Positions 1-7,837 of a stretch of 18,740 nucleotides of DNA are shown here, in pieces. The position numbers were made by a program, and so were the translations under genes. Every line of letters begins with the position of its first letter. Position 1 is the stretch's first letter. The notes beneath the pieces were generated by a model. It saw nothing but the letters and a program-made list of their open reading frames with translations, did not search any database and was not told where the DNA came from. This stretch comes from Bacteroidetes bacterium UBA6491 (lineage in GTDB: Bacteria; Bacteroidota; Bacteroidia; NS11-12g; UBA9320): the NCBI GenBank assembly GCA_002436505.1, contig DJML01000009.1:343-19082 (forward strand), written 5' to 3'.

Positions 1-33
1 CTTGATCATGGTAAATGTTATCTTTCCTGACAT
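1..33 (-). CDS. ndk: Nucleoside diphosphate kinase, N-terminal fragment
   Basis: Read on the minus strand from the ATG at 33, the 11 codons before the window edge give MSGKITFTMIK. This matches the highly conserved start of nucleoside diphosphate kinase (typically M-x-x-x-x-T-F-x-M-I-K-P-D). The enzyme moves the gamma phosphate between NTPs and NDPs in the cytoplasm. A good Shine-Dalgarno (GAGAGGAG, about 36-43 on the complement) sits just upstream of the ATG, and a -7 promoter element lies at 54-61. The gene is divergent from the DHH phosphoesterase operon. Only the first 11 residues are visible, so the call rests on this short motif and the family's very constant N-terminus. Confidence 0.8.
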   Translation of the reverse strand, partial: MSGKITFTMIK

Positions 34-53
34 TACTCCTCTCAATTTTGGCG

Positions 54-61
54 CAAAAATA
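54..61 (-). promoter_or_regulatory. -7 promoter element for ndk
   Basis: The minus strand reads TATTTTTG, an exact fit to the Bacteroidota -7 consensus TAnnTTTG, 20 bases before the ndk ATG. It leaves room for a leader of about 15 nt carrying the GAGAGGAG ribosome binding site. I see no convincing -33 TTTG at the usual 19-21 base spacing. Confidence 0.55.
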
Positions 62-141
62 GGATTACTTCCCATGATTTTTACGAGTTTTGCCCAAATT
101 TTACGCATATCATAGAAGATAATACCAACGGATTACTGCCA

Positions 142-1128
142 TTGTTACGACCAGGCTCTGGAAGTAAAGTGGTCATAACTACGCATCACAAACCTGATGC
201 TGACGCAATGGGCTCATCCTTAGCTCTTTACCATTTTCTTGCCGAGCAGGGATTGGAAGTGCAGGTGATAACCCCTACAGATTACGCTCCTTTTATTCAC
301 TGGCTGCCAGGAAATGACAAAGTACTGATCTATGAAAACCATGAAGAAAAGGCGAAAGAAATTACGGATAACGCCGACATTATCTTTTGCCTGGACTTTA
401 ATGACCTTAGCCGGATCAACGAATATGGCGATGTGGTTGCTCAGGCGTCCGCAATAAAAGTAATGATCGACCACCACCGTGATCCATCAGGTTTCGAAGA
501 TTATCGCTTCTGGACCATCGATGTCAGCTCTACATGTGAATTGATCTATGACTTTATCGATAAATGTGGGGGCGTTGAACTGATCGATGAAACAATCGGC
601 GTATGCCTGTATACCGGTATCATAGCTGACACAGGATCCTTCAGGTTCTCCAGTACTTCACCGAAGACGCATGAAATAGCCGCTGAACTGAAAAGAAGAG
701 GTGTGAACACGACTAAAATTCATGAGTTATTGTACGATACCTTTTCGCTCAGGAGATACCGGCTGATGGGTTATGTACTCCAGGAAAAACTTAAGATATT
801 CCCCCAGTACAAAACGGCCCTCGTGGTTCTTTCTCATGAGGACCTGGCGAAATTCAATGTACAGACCGGCGATACGGAAGGATTTGTCAATTTCGGACTG
901 GGCATCGAAGGCATTAAATTGTCAGCTCTTATTATTGACCGTACCAAATTGATCAAAATGTCGTTTCGTTCTAAAGGGGATTTCCCGTGCAATGAACTGG
1001 CAGCTAAATATTTCAACGGAGGAGGCCACCTCAACGCTTCCGGAGGTTTTTCTAAAGAGTCGCTGGAAGAGGTTGAAAAGACCTTCATGAATGCCCTGCC
1101 TGAGTTTAAAAAATGGTTGGATCAATGA
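142..1128 (+). CDS. nrnA: DHH-family phosphoesterase, NrnA-type oligoribonuclease / pAp phosphatase
   Basis: Predicted cytoplasmic phosphodiesterase that degrades nanoRNA (2-5 nt) and/or dephosphorylates 3'-phosphoadenosine 5'-phosphate. The DHH domain motifs are in order: PDAD with GSS at about residues 18-26, DFND at 85-88, DHH at 110-112 and ADTGS at 162-166. The C-terminal DHHA1 nucleic-acid-binding motif GGGHLNASGG is at 293-302. Length (328 aa) is normal. The only conventional in-frame start is TTG at 142; the frame is open back to base 31 without ATG, GTG or another TTG. Homologues as I recall them usually carry some 10 more residues before the first beta strand, so a rarer start (CTG 136, or ATA/ATC at 109-114) is possible. 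It is the first gene of the six-gene operon and overlaps the next by 4 bases (ATGA). Confidence 0.9.
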   Translation: MLRPGSGSKVVITTHHKPDADAMGSSLALYHFLAEQGLEVQVITPTDYAPFIHWLPGNDKVLIYENHEEKAKEITDNADIIFCLDFNDLSRINEYGDVVAQASAIKVMIDHHRDPSGFEDYRFWTIDVSSTCELIYDFIDKCGGVELIDETIGVCLYTGIIADTGSFRFSSTSPKTHEIAAELKRRGVNTTKIHELLYDTFSLRRYRLMGYVLQEKLKIFPQYKTALVVLSHEDLAKFNVQTGDTEGFVNFGLGIEGIKLSALIIDRTKLIKMSFRSKGDFPCNELAAKYFNGGGHLNASGGFSKESLEEVEKTFMNALPEFKKWLDQ

Positions 1129-1976
1129 AAAAAGGTTTATTATTTATTCCGATAGTACTGGTTCTGTTGTTTTCAAAATGCAAGAACGAAGGAACTGATT
1201 ATGAGTACAAAACAACTCCGAATGGGTTAAAATACCACTTCTTCCATGAGAACAGGAACGGCCAGCCTGGAAATATTAACGACATCTATACCTTCAATGC
1301 CACCTTTTATACCGCAAATGATTCTGTCTACCTTCAGAAAGAGGTTCGCTTCCTGCGCACCGATGTAAATTATAAGGGTGATTTTCAGGAAGGCCTGGCT
1401 ATGCTCAAAGTAGGGGATAGTGCCGTATTCCGGTTTGCCGCTGATACTTTCTACATGAGCATCGGGCAAAAACTGCCCGCTTTTTTCAAGTCGGGCGACC
1501 TGTTAACATTAAAAGTCGGCATGGTGTCCATACTGGATCCGGCTACTTTCAGGATTCAAATGTATGAAAAGGAAATTACCGGGATCAACGAGTTCATTCG
1601 AAGAAAGAATTGGAACGTAATTCTTGATTCTACAGGAATACGTTATGAGATCACAGACCCGAAGCCAGATGAACTGCAAATTCAAAAAGGAGATACCGTT
1701 GATCTTACTTCAATATTCTGGTACACGATCGAGGAAAAGATCATTACCAAAGGAAATGACAAAGACCTTTGGACCATTGTAGTGGGTGATCCAAAACTTC
1801 AGACGGAAGGGCTTTCTCAAACACTGACTTTCATGCGGAATGGTGAAAGTGTACGAACGATATTGCCTTATTCTCAGGCTTTCGGTGAAGAAGGGAATGC
1901 CTGGGTTGAACCTTTTACAACGATCTGCATCGAATTTAAAGTGGCCGGCCTTAGAAAGAAAACTAACCTCGAATGA
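1125..1976 (+). CDS. Putative lipoprotein with two degenerate FKBP-type folds
   Basis: A 283-residue envelope protein. The N-terminus has a Lys-Lys start, a hydrophobic core and Cys19 as candidate lipidation site, but Lys at -1 makes the lipobox (FSKC) poor. Two FKBP-like segments are recognisable, about residues 27-140 and 160-283: each begins with a 'TxxGLKY / STGIRYEI' strand and has a later 'G-D-S-A-V-F / G-E-S-V-R-T-I-L-P' strand like the flap region of FKBPs. The classical proline-isomerase residues (FD pair, VI..W) are not obvious in either, so it may be a chaperone or scaffold rather than an isomerase. Start chosen at ATG 1125, overlapping the nrnA stop as ATGA; an in-frame ATG at 1113 would put four extra residues before the signal. 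The intact FKBP gene follows immediately. Confidence 0.7.
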   Translation: MKKGLLFIPIVLVLLFSKCKNEGTDYEYKTTPNGLKYHFFHENRNGQPGNINDIYTFNATFYTANDSVYLQKEVRFLRTDVNYKGDFQEGLAMLKVGDSAVFRFAADTFYMSIGQKLPAFFKSGDLLTLKVGMVSILDPATFRIQMYEKEITGINEFIRRKNWNVILDSTGIRYEITDPKPDELQIQKGDTVDLTSIFWYTIEEKIITKGNDKDLWTIVVGDPKLQTEGLSQTLTFMRNGESVRTILPYSQAFGEEGNAWVEPFTTICIEFKVAGLRKKTNLE

Positions 1977-2398
1977 AACTAACTTTAACAACCGTGCTCC
2001 TTATATTATCTCTTGCCTTCGGAGCAAAAGGACAACAGGATTCTGTAAAAAATGAGCAATGGAATACCAGTTTCTCAGGCATGAAGTACCTTGTCCTTAA
2101 GGAAGGAAATGGAAAAGAAGCGTACGCTAACAGAAGAATAACAGTCCGTTACAAAGGTTGGCTGGAGGATGGAACGTTGTTCGATTCAAGCGGTTCAGCT
2201 GGATTTACATTTGTTCTTGGAAGAGGTGAAGTCATTAAGGGCTGGGATGAAGGTGTAAGGCTGATGAGCGAAGGGAGTATTTACCGTTTTATAATACCGC
2301 CAAAACTGGCATACGGAAAGAAAGGTGCCGGAGAGGTGATTCCTCCGGAGGCAACCCTTATCTTTGAGATTGAATTACTGAAAGTAGAAAACCTATAA
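1973..2398 (+). CDS. Secreted FKBP-type peptidyl-prolyl cis-trans isomerase
   Basis: A 141-residue single-domain FKBP with a cleavable signal peptide (about 1-20, ending AKGQQ), so it acts in the periplasm or envelope. The FK506-binding fold covers about residues 45-140. The classical active-site set is complete: Y60, F70-D71, F80, V87-I88, W91, Y114 (AYG), I123 and F131. It should catalyse cis-trans isomerisation of Xaa-Pro bonds in exported proteins. Its ATG overlaps the stop of the preceding FKBP-like lipoprotein (ATGA), and rfbB starts directly after its TAA. The pair may have arisen from one FKBP ancestor with the upstream copy losing its catalytic residues; that is inference. Confidence 0.92.
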   Translation: MKLTLTTVLLILSLAFGAKGQQDSVKNEQWNTSFSGMKYLVLKEGNGKEAYANRRITVRYKGWLEDGTLFDSSGSAGFTFVLGRGEVIKGWDEGVRLMSEGSIYRFIIPPKLAYGKKGAGEVIPPEATLIFEIELLKVENL

Positions 2399-3442
2399 AT
2401 GAAATTACTGATCACAGGAGGTGCCGGATTTATCGGGTCGCACGTTGTACGTCTCTTTGTCAATAAATATCCTGGTTATGAGATCATTAACCTGGATAAA
2501 CTAACCTATGCAGGCAATCTTGAAAACCTTAAGGACGTCGAGGATGCATCTAACTATCGTTTTGTAAAAGGTGACATCTCTGACCTGGATTTTATCAATA
2601 AACTGTTTGAAAAAGAGAAATTCAACGGTGTAATCCATCTGGCTGCAGAATCTCATGTGGACAGAAGCATTACAAACCCGCTCGACTTTGTCGAAACAAA
2701 TGTGATCGGCACTGTCAACCTGCTTAATGCATACAAAGCATATTGTGATCTTTCAACGGGCAGATTTTATCATATCTCAACGGATGAGGTGTATGGGGAA
2801 CTTGGAGATGAGGGGAAATTTACAGAATCTACCCCCTACCACCCCAACTCACCGTACTCTGCCTCAAAAGCGAGCTCCGATCACTTCGTACGTGCCTACG
2901 GAACAACATATAACCTTCCATATGTGATATCGAATTGTTCGAACAATTACGGTTCGCACCAGTTCCCAGAAAAATTGATACCCCTCTTTATTCACAATAT
3001 CAAAACCAGGAAACCGCTCCCGGTGTACGGTAAAGGTGAGAACATAAGGGACTGGCTATGGGTAAATGACCATGCACGTGCTATAGACGTCATTTATCAC
3101 AACGGACGAAACGGTGAGACATATAACATTGGTGGAAATAATGAATGGAAAAACATTGATCTGATCCACTTGCTTTGCTCGCAAATGGATCAAAAGCTTA
3201 ACAGGCCGGAAGGAACGTCTGAACAATTGATAACATACGTAAAAGACAGGGCAGGTCATGACTTCAGATATGCCATTGATTCTTCAAAACTCATGGCTGA
3301 ACTAGGCTGGGAACCATCGGTTACCTTTGAAGAAGGTCTTTCGAAAACGATCGACTGGTACCTTGAAAATAAAGAATGGCTGGATCATGTAACAAGCGGG
3401 GAATACCAGAATTATTATAACGAACAATACGTACTGAGATGA
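2399..3442 (+). CDS. rfbB: dTDP-glucose 4,6-dehydratase
   Basis: Extended short-chain dehydrogenase (347 aa) that converts dTDP-D-glucose to dTDP-4-keto-6-deoxy-D-glucose using bound NAD+, the second step toward dTDP-L-rhamnose and related deoxysugars. The Rossmann motif TGGAGFIG lies at residues 6-13. The family-specific catalytic STDEVYG gives T128, D129 and E130, and the YxxxK pair is Y153/K157. DRAGHD and RYAID near 280-290 match the sugar-nucleotide end of the family. The ATG directly abuts the TAA of the FKBP gene, and the stop overlaps rfbA by 4 bases. The two other rhamnose genes, rfbC and rfbD, are not in this window. Confidence 0.95.
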   Translation: MKLLITGGAGFIGSHVVRLFVNKYPGYEIINLDKLTYAGNLENLKDVEDASNYRFVKGDISDLDFINKLFEKEKFNGVIHLAAESHVDRSITNPLDFVETNVIGTVNLLNAYKAYCDLSTGRFYHISTDEVYGELGDEGKFTESTPYHPNSPYSASKASSDHFVRAYGTTYNLPYVISNCSNNYGSHQFPEKLIPLFIHNIKTRKPLPVYGKGENIRDWLWVNDHARAIDVIYHNGRNGETYNIGGNNEWKNIDLIHLLCSQMDQKLNRPEGTSEQLITYVKDRAGHDFRYAIDSSKLMAELGWEPSVTFEEGLSKTIDWYLENKEWLDHVTSGEYQNYYNEQYVLR

Positions 3443-4305
3443 AAGGAATTATTCTGGCCGGAGGATCCGGCACCCGGCTTCACCCACTTACTTTAGCAAT
3501 GAGTAAGCAGCTGATGCCAGTATACGACAAACCGATGATCTATTATCCGCTGTCTACCCTGATGGAAGCCGGAATCAGAGAAGTACTGATCATTTCGACA
3601 CCTAATGATATTCCTCTCTTTAAAAGATTGCTCGGAAACGGAGAACAACTTGGTTGCAGGTTTGAATATGCGGTACAGGAAGTGCCGAATGGCCTTGCCC
3701 AGGCTTTTGTTATTGGCGAAGAATTCATCGGCAACGATAAAGTCGCTCTGGTCCTGGGAGATAACATTTTCTCCGGAGATGGCATGCAATCCGTTCTGCA
3801 AGCAAACAAAGACCCTGAAGGAGGTGTAATTTTTGCCTACCATGTATCTGATCCTGAACGATATGGAGTGGTTGAGTTCGACCAGAACATGAAGGCGCTG
3901 TCAATAGAAGAGAAACCGGAAAAACCTAAAAGCCATTTCGCAGTACCGGGCCTGTATTTTTATGATAACCGGGTCATCCAAATTGCTAAATCGCTTAAAC
4001 CATCGGCCAGGGGAGAATATGAGATCACAGATGTAAATAAAGTATACCTAGAAATGGGCGAACTGGAAGTCGGCCTTCTTCATCGCGGGACCGCATGGCT
4101 GGATACCGGCACCTTTAAATCCCTGATGCAGGCCGGGCAATATGTACAGGTGATTGAAGAAAGACAAGGACTTAAAATTGGCTGTATCGAGGAAGTCGCT
4201 TACAATCAGGGCTTTATTGACAAGGAACAACTTCGCGTGCTGGCAAATGACCTCATTAAAAGTGGCTACGGCACCTATCTTTTAAATCTTATTAAAGAAT
4301 CTTGA
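3439..4305 (+). CDS. rfbA: Glucose-1-phosphate thymidylyltransferase
   Basis: Nucleotidyltransferase (288 aa) that makes dTDP-glucose from dTTP and glucose-1-phosphate, supplying the substrate of the preceding RfbB. The signature LAGGSGTRLHPLT is at residues 6-18 and VYDKPMIYYPLS follows at 28-39. The metal-binding aspartate lies in LGDNIFSG (106-113), and WLDTGTF carries the second conserved Asp. Length is normal for RmlA. The ATG overlaps the rfbB stop as ATGA, so the two are probably translationally coupled. The stop overlaps the TTG start of the ABC exporter. Confidence 0.95.
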   Translation: MKGIILAGGSGTRLHPLTLAMSKQLMPVYDKPMIYYPLSTLMEAGIREVLIISTPNDIPLFKRLLGNGEQLGCRFEYAVQEVPNGLAQAFVIGEEFIGNDKVALVLGDNIFSGDGMQSVLQANKDPEGGVIFAYHVSDPERYGVVEFDQNMKALSIEEKPEKPKSHFAVPGLYFYDNRVIQIAKSLKPSARGEYEITDVNKVYLEMGELEVGLLHRGTAWLDTGTFKSLMQAGQYVQVIEERQGLKIGCIEEVAYNQGFIDKEQLRVLANDLIKSGYGTYLLNLIKES

Positions 4306-6038
4306 TACGCCTGCCTTCCAGCTTTGGTCTTTTATGGGGTGTGATGACCTCCGGAGATAAAAGAAGGTTTTCATCCATGACCTTGCTGGCAGTGATCAAT
4401 GGCGTTCTTGACCTGCTGGGGGTCGCTACTCTTTTTGCTGTGATCGCAGCAATTATTAATCCTGAATCGCAAACTGGGTTGATTTTCAGTAGATTATATG
4501 AAAACATTTTTGAAAATTCTGCTAACACTTACCTTCCCTTTATCGTTCCTACATCGATCCTGACAGGAGTTTTCATCGTTAAAAATCTAATTGCAATTGC
4601 TATATCGAAAGCCCAGGTAAACATTTCATTCAACATCAACAGATCCATTTCGAATGAGCTGATCCATTCACATATTTATGCCGATGCAATGCATCACAGG
4701 AGTGAACATTCTACTGAATCGATAAATCGCTTGTCTACTGTGTCACTTTATCTCGCTGACACTCTTATCATCGGTGCACTCACCTTGATCTCAGAACTTT
4801 TTGTGGCTTTCCTGGTGCTGGTGTTTGCAGCAGTAATTTGGCCGGTAATGTTCGTTTATCTTATAATTTCAATTTTTCCTGTGACAGTACTTATCCTGAT
4901 GTACAACAGGAAGAAATTAAAAAAATATGGTCTAGAGAATAACCAGCTGATACCGGAAATGTACCACACCATCACTGATTCGATCTATGGGTTTGAAGAT
5001 ATTCGCCTGTCAAACACTGAAGGCCGTTTCTCTGAAAGATTACAGCGTATCAGGGACCGCATCTACAACAACAGGAAGAAGATAATTCTCCTATCTGATC
5101 ACTACCATTTCAGGGTCCTTGAAACGCTTGTCGTCGCCAGCTTACTTGTTATTACTGCTTTGACCGTCTGGAGGACCAGCGGAGATGATCTTACCCTGAT
5201 ACTTGCTCTGTATTCAGCGATCGCTTTCAGATTGGTCCCGTCGATCAGTCGCGTGGTCGGCTCATTCAATAGCTTGTCGTCCTATCATTACATCGTTGAA
5301 ATGATGGTAGATAAGGAACATCCTGTCATGACAATTGCGGATGAGAAACAACTTCTTCCTGATCTGGCGCAAGGGATCCAAATGGAAAACCTGTTCTTCG
5401 CTTTCATCGACAGCCAATACGTGCTGGAAAACATAAATATTGAACTTAAGAAAGGGCAAAGTATAGGGATAAAAGGTCCGTCCGGAGCAGGAAAGACAAC
5501 CTTATTAAATCTTATCATCGGTTTCTATTTTCCAACGAGTGGCTCTCTGAAGGTCGACCATCATCCGCTTACCGAAAACAATGTGCGTTCATGGCATGAA
5601 CAGGTTGCTTACGTGAGACAAAATGCATTCCTTTTATCCGGAACCATTGCAGAAAATGTTGCATTTGGCCAGGACCACTCAGAAATAGACCTGCAGGCGG
5701 TCCACCTGTGCCTTTCAAAGGTCGGTTTGTGGCCCTGGGTGGAATCGCTTAAAGATGGACTGAGAACCAATGTCGGAGAACTGGGAAATGCAATTTCCGG
5801 AGGTCAGCGGCAACGTCTGGCCATAGCACGTGCACTATATAAGAACGGGAATGTTTTTGTCTTTGATGAACCTACAACGTCTCTGGATGCTGATTCTGCA
5901 AGCGAAGTCATTGATGCCATTTTTGACCTTATCGAAAATAAGGACGCTACCCTGATCATTGTTTCTCATGATGAAAGAATACTGACAAAAACAGATGTCT
6001 GTTACCAGTTGGATCAGGGACATTTGAAAAAAGTTTAA
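4302..6038 (+). CDS. ABC exporter, fused permease and ATPase (PglK/MsbA-like)
   Basis: A 578-residue half-transporter. The N-terminal ~330 residues carry about six hydrophobic segments (for example around 28-52, 80-101, 150-178, 183-201, 275-290). The ATPase domain has Walker A GPSGAGKTT (392-400), Q-loop Q440, signature ISGGQ (498-502), Walker B with FDEP (521-524) and the switch His in VSHD (H556). The overall shape resembles lipid-linked oligosaccharide or lipid flippases such as PglK and MsbA; the substrate cannot be read from sequence. Start: TTG at 4302 overlaps the rfbA TGA; the first ATG (4344) would remove residues that look like the amphipathic lead-in of this family. Position behind rfbBA suggests export of a glycan precursor. 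Confidence 0.85.
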   Translation: MIRLPSSFGLLWGVMTSGDKRRFSSMTLLAVINGVLDLLGVATLFAVIAAIINPESQTGLIFSRLYENIFENSANTYLPFIVPTSILTGVFIVKNLIAIAISKAQVNISFNINRSISNELIHSHIYADAMHHRSEHSTESINRLSTVSLYLADTLIIGALTLISELFVAFLVLVFAAVIWPVMFVYLIISIFPVTVLILMYNRKKLKKYGLENNQLIPEMYHTITDSIYGFEDIRLSNTEGRFSERLQRIRDRIYNNRKKIILLSDHYHFRVLETLVVASLLVITALTVWRTSGDDLTLILALYSAIAFRLVPSISRVVGSFNSLSSYHYIVEMMVDKEHPVMTIADEKQLLPDLAQGIQMENLFFAFIDSQYVLENINIELKKGQSIGIKGPSGAGKTTLLNLIIGFYFPTSGSLKVDHHPLTENNVRSWHEQVAYVRQNAFLLSGTIAENVAFGQDHSEIDLQAVHLCLSKVGLWPWVESLKDGLRTNVGELGNAISGGQRQRLAIARALYKNGNVFVFDEPTTSLDADSASEVIDAIFDLIENKDATLIIVSHDERILTKTDVCYQLDQGHLKKV

Positions 6039-6050
6039 TCAATTGGGTCC

Positions 6051-7088
6051 TTACTGCTTGTTGGCAAGCTGTCCGCAGGCCGCATCAATATCTTTTCCTC
6101 TGCTTCGGCGTACATTTACAATAAGACGCTCTTTTTCAAGGTATTCTGCAAACTTGTAAAGCTTGGCTTCGGATGAACCGACATAATCAGCATTCCCTAT
6201 CGGGTTGTATTCGATCAGATTGATCTTGCAGGGCACCCTTCGGGCAAATGCGACAAGCTCCTCTGCTTCTTCCGGATGATCGTTGATGTCATTGATGACG
6301 CAATATTCGTAGGTTGGACGTGTGCCCGTCTTTTCATACCAGTAACCTAAAGCCTCCGCCAGGTCATCCAGTGAATTCTTCTCGTTGATGGGCATAATGG
6401 CTGATCGCTTCACATCATTTGCAGCATGTAGCGATAACGCAAGATTAAATCGTGCACCGTCATCCGCCATTTTAACTATCATTTTAGCTATGCCTGCCGT
6501 TGATACCGTGATCCTTTGAGGGGACATTCCCAAACCATCCGGAGAAGTGATCCTGTCAATACCGGCCATAACATTCTTATAATTGAGCAATGGCTCCCCC
6601 ATCCCCATGAACACGATGTTCGACAATCCAATGCCGTAGTTCTCCCGGGCCAGCCTGTCGATCAGCACGACCTGGTCAAAGATCTCACCGGGGTCAAGAT
6701 TGCGCTCTCGTTTCAGATAGCCGGTGGCACAGAATTTACAATCAAGGCTGCACCCGACCTGTGAAGATACACATGCCGTCATTCTGCCCCTGGAAGGGAT
6801 GAGCACCCCTTCAACAAACAGGTCATCGTGTAAACGGAAACCGCATTTGATGGTTCCGTCCGTGCTCTTCTGCTGAATGTCGAGCTTAATTGGCAACAGA
6901 TCAAAGGCCTCGGAGAGTTTGATCCTGAGATCTTTTGACAAATTCGTCATTTCTTCAAAAGAACCGGCACCTTTTTGCCAAAGCCATTCATTGACCTGCC
7001 TTGCACGGAAGGGTTTTTCCCCCAGCTCCTCAAATGATCCGTAGAGATCATCCAACGTCAGTGTCCTTATGTCCTTCTTTTTAATCAA
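6051..7088 (-). CDS. rlmN: 23S rRNA (adenine2503-C2) / tRNA methyltransferase RlmN
   Basis: Radical-SAM enzyme (345 aa) that methylates C2 of A2503 in 23S rRNA and, in studied species, A37 of some tRNAs. The iron-sulfur motif CxxxCxxC is C113, C117, C120 (GCSLDCKFC). The conserved upstream Cys is C106 (ACVSSQ), and the methyl-carrying Cys near the C-terminus is C338 (ACGQLANK). Other marks are GMGEPLLN, SLHAAND and the VRRSRGKDIDAACGQ tail. The start is TTG at 7088 behind AGGA; no ATG is in frame near it. It converges on the ABC exporter with 12 bases between stops and no visible terminator. Upstream it shares a 41-base spacer with the AlkD-like gene. Confidence 0.95.
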   Translation of the reverse strand: MIKKKDIRTLTLDDLYGSFEELGEKPFRARQVNEWLWQKGAGSFEEMTNLSKDLRIKLSEAFDLLPIKLDIQQKSTDGTIKCGFRLHDDLFVEGVLIPSRGRMTACVSSQVGCSLDCKFCATGYLKRERNLDPGEIFDQVVLIDRLARENYGIGLSNIVFMGMGEPLLNYKNVMAGIDRITSPDGLGMSPQRITVSTAGIAKMIVKMADDGARFNLALSLHAANDVKRSAIMPINEKNSLDDLAEALGYWYEKTGTRPTYEYCVINDINDHPEEAEELVAFARRVPCKINLIEYNPIGNADYVGSSEAKLYKFAEYLEKERLIVNVRRSRGKDIDAACGQLANKQ

Positions 7089-7093
7089 TCCTG

Positions 7094-7101
7094 CAAAGGT
7101 A
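7094..7101 (-). promoter_or_regulatory. -7 promoter element for rlmN
   Basis: The minus strand reads TACCTTTG, an exact TAnnTTTG match, with five bases (CAGGA... region) before the TTG start at 7088. The start of transcription would fall within a few bases of the start codon, so the message would have little or no leader. No clear -33 TTTG is present. Confidence 0.5.
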
Positions 7102-7116
7102 CTCTTTAAGCACCAT

Positions 7117-7124
7117 TATATTTG
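7117..7124 (+). promoter_or_regulatory. -7 promoter element for the AlkD-like gene
   Basis: TATATTTG is an exact TAnnTTTG match ending five bases before the ATG at 7130. It faces away from the rlmN element at 7094-7101 inside the same 41-base spacer. The predicted transcript would be leaderless or nearly so. Confidence 0.5.
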
Positions 7125-7129
7125 CTTGC

Positions 7130-7789
7130 ATGAACCTCTCCCTTATTGACCATTTAACTGATCTGTATGATCAAAACAAGAATCCGTCAAATGCTGAATC
7201 GGTCATTAGATACTTAAAGAATCACTTTGGCTCATTTGGCATCAAACATCCCGACAGAAGAATTCTTGACAAGACCGCAATAAGTAAATATGGACTTCCT
7301 GACCTGAATACGTACAAAGAATTGTTTAATAAGGAAGAGAGAGAATTTCATCATTTCGCGATCGAAACGTTGTTTAAAGATCGGAAAAACTGGACCGTTG
7401 AAACGCTGAAACTGATCGAATGGATGATCCTAAATAAAAGCTGGTGGGATACTGTTGATAATCTTGCCACAAATCATTGCCCGTATTTTTTTAAAAAATT
7501 TCCGGGTTATGAAGAACATCTGGTGAACAAATGGAATAAAAACAGCAACATGTGGCTTAACCGGGTTTCAATAATTTACCAGATCAAAAGAAAAAAAGAA
7601 ATAGACCTGGATCGACTTTACCGATCGATCGTACCGCATACTGAAAGCAAGGAGTTTTTCATTCAAAAAGCGATTGGATGGGCTTTAAGAGAGACCAGTA
7701 AATATCATGCAGACTGGGTTGTTGCTCTTTGCTCGAATACCCCGTTGAAACCTCTGAGCAGAAGAGAAGCGCTTCGATTACTGAAATAG
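7130..7789 (+). CDS. DNA alkylation repair protein, AlkD-like HEAT-repeat glycosylase
   Basis: A 219-residue, all-helical protein of the AlkC/AlkD type, predicted to excise positively charged alkyl bases (N3- and N7-alkylpurines) in the cytoplasm. The segment KSWWDTVDNLA has W106 and D110 with the same four-residue spacing as Trp109/Asp113 of Bacillus cereus AlkD. R145 (MWLNR) corresponds to its Arg148, and KAIGWALRE supplies W184 in place of Trp187. Length fits the family. The ATG follows a -7 element by five bases with no Shine-Dalgarno. The gene is single: 48 bases separate it from moaC. Confidence 0.88.
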   Translation: MNLSLIDHLTDLYDQNKNPSNAESVIRYLKNHFGSFGIKHPDRRILDKTAISKYGLPDLNTYKELFNKEEREFHHFAIETLFKDRKNWTVETLKLIEWMILNKSWWDTVDNLATNHCPYFFKKFPGYEEHLVNKWNKNSNMWLNRVSIIYQIKRKKEIDLDRLYRSIVPHTESKEFFIQKAIGWALRETSKYHADWVVALCSNTPLKPLSRREALRLLK

Positions 7790-7823
7790 CATCCACCGGT
7801 TATCATTAGTCGTCCTATTGATT

Positions 7824-7831
7824 TAACTTCG
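7824..7831 (+). promoter_or_regulatory. Possible -7 element for moaC
   Basis: TAACTTCG differs from TAnnTTTG at one position and ends six bases before the moaC ATG, the same geometry as the other elements in this window. The 48-base gap shows no other candidate. moaC could instead be read through from the gene upstream. Confidence 0.3.
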
Positions 7832-7837
7832 TATTAC

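Noticed and set aside
3493..3843. 116-residue open frame on the minus strand inside rfbA
   Set aside because: rfbA is fully conserved on the plus strand; the antisense frame has no recognisable motif or ribosome binding site.
6056..6069. GCTTG-TTGG-CAAGC hairpin at the rlmN 3' end
   Set aside because: It lies within the coding sequence and no T-run follows on either strand at terminator spacing.
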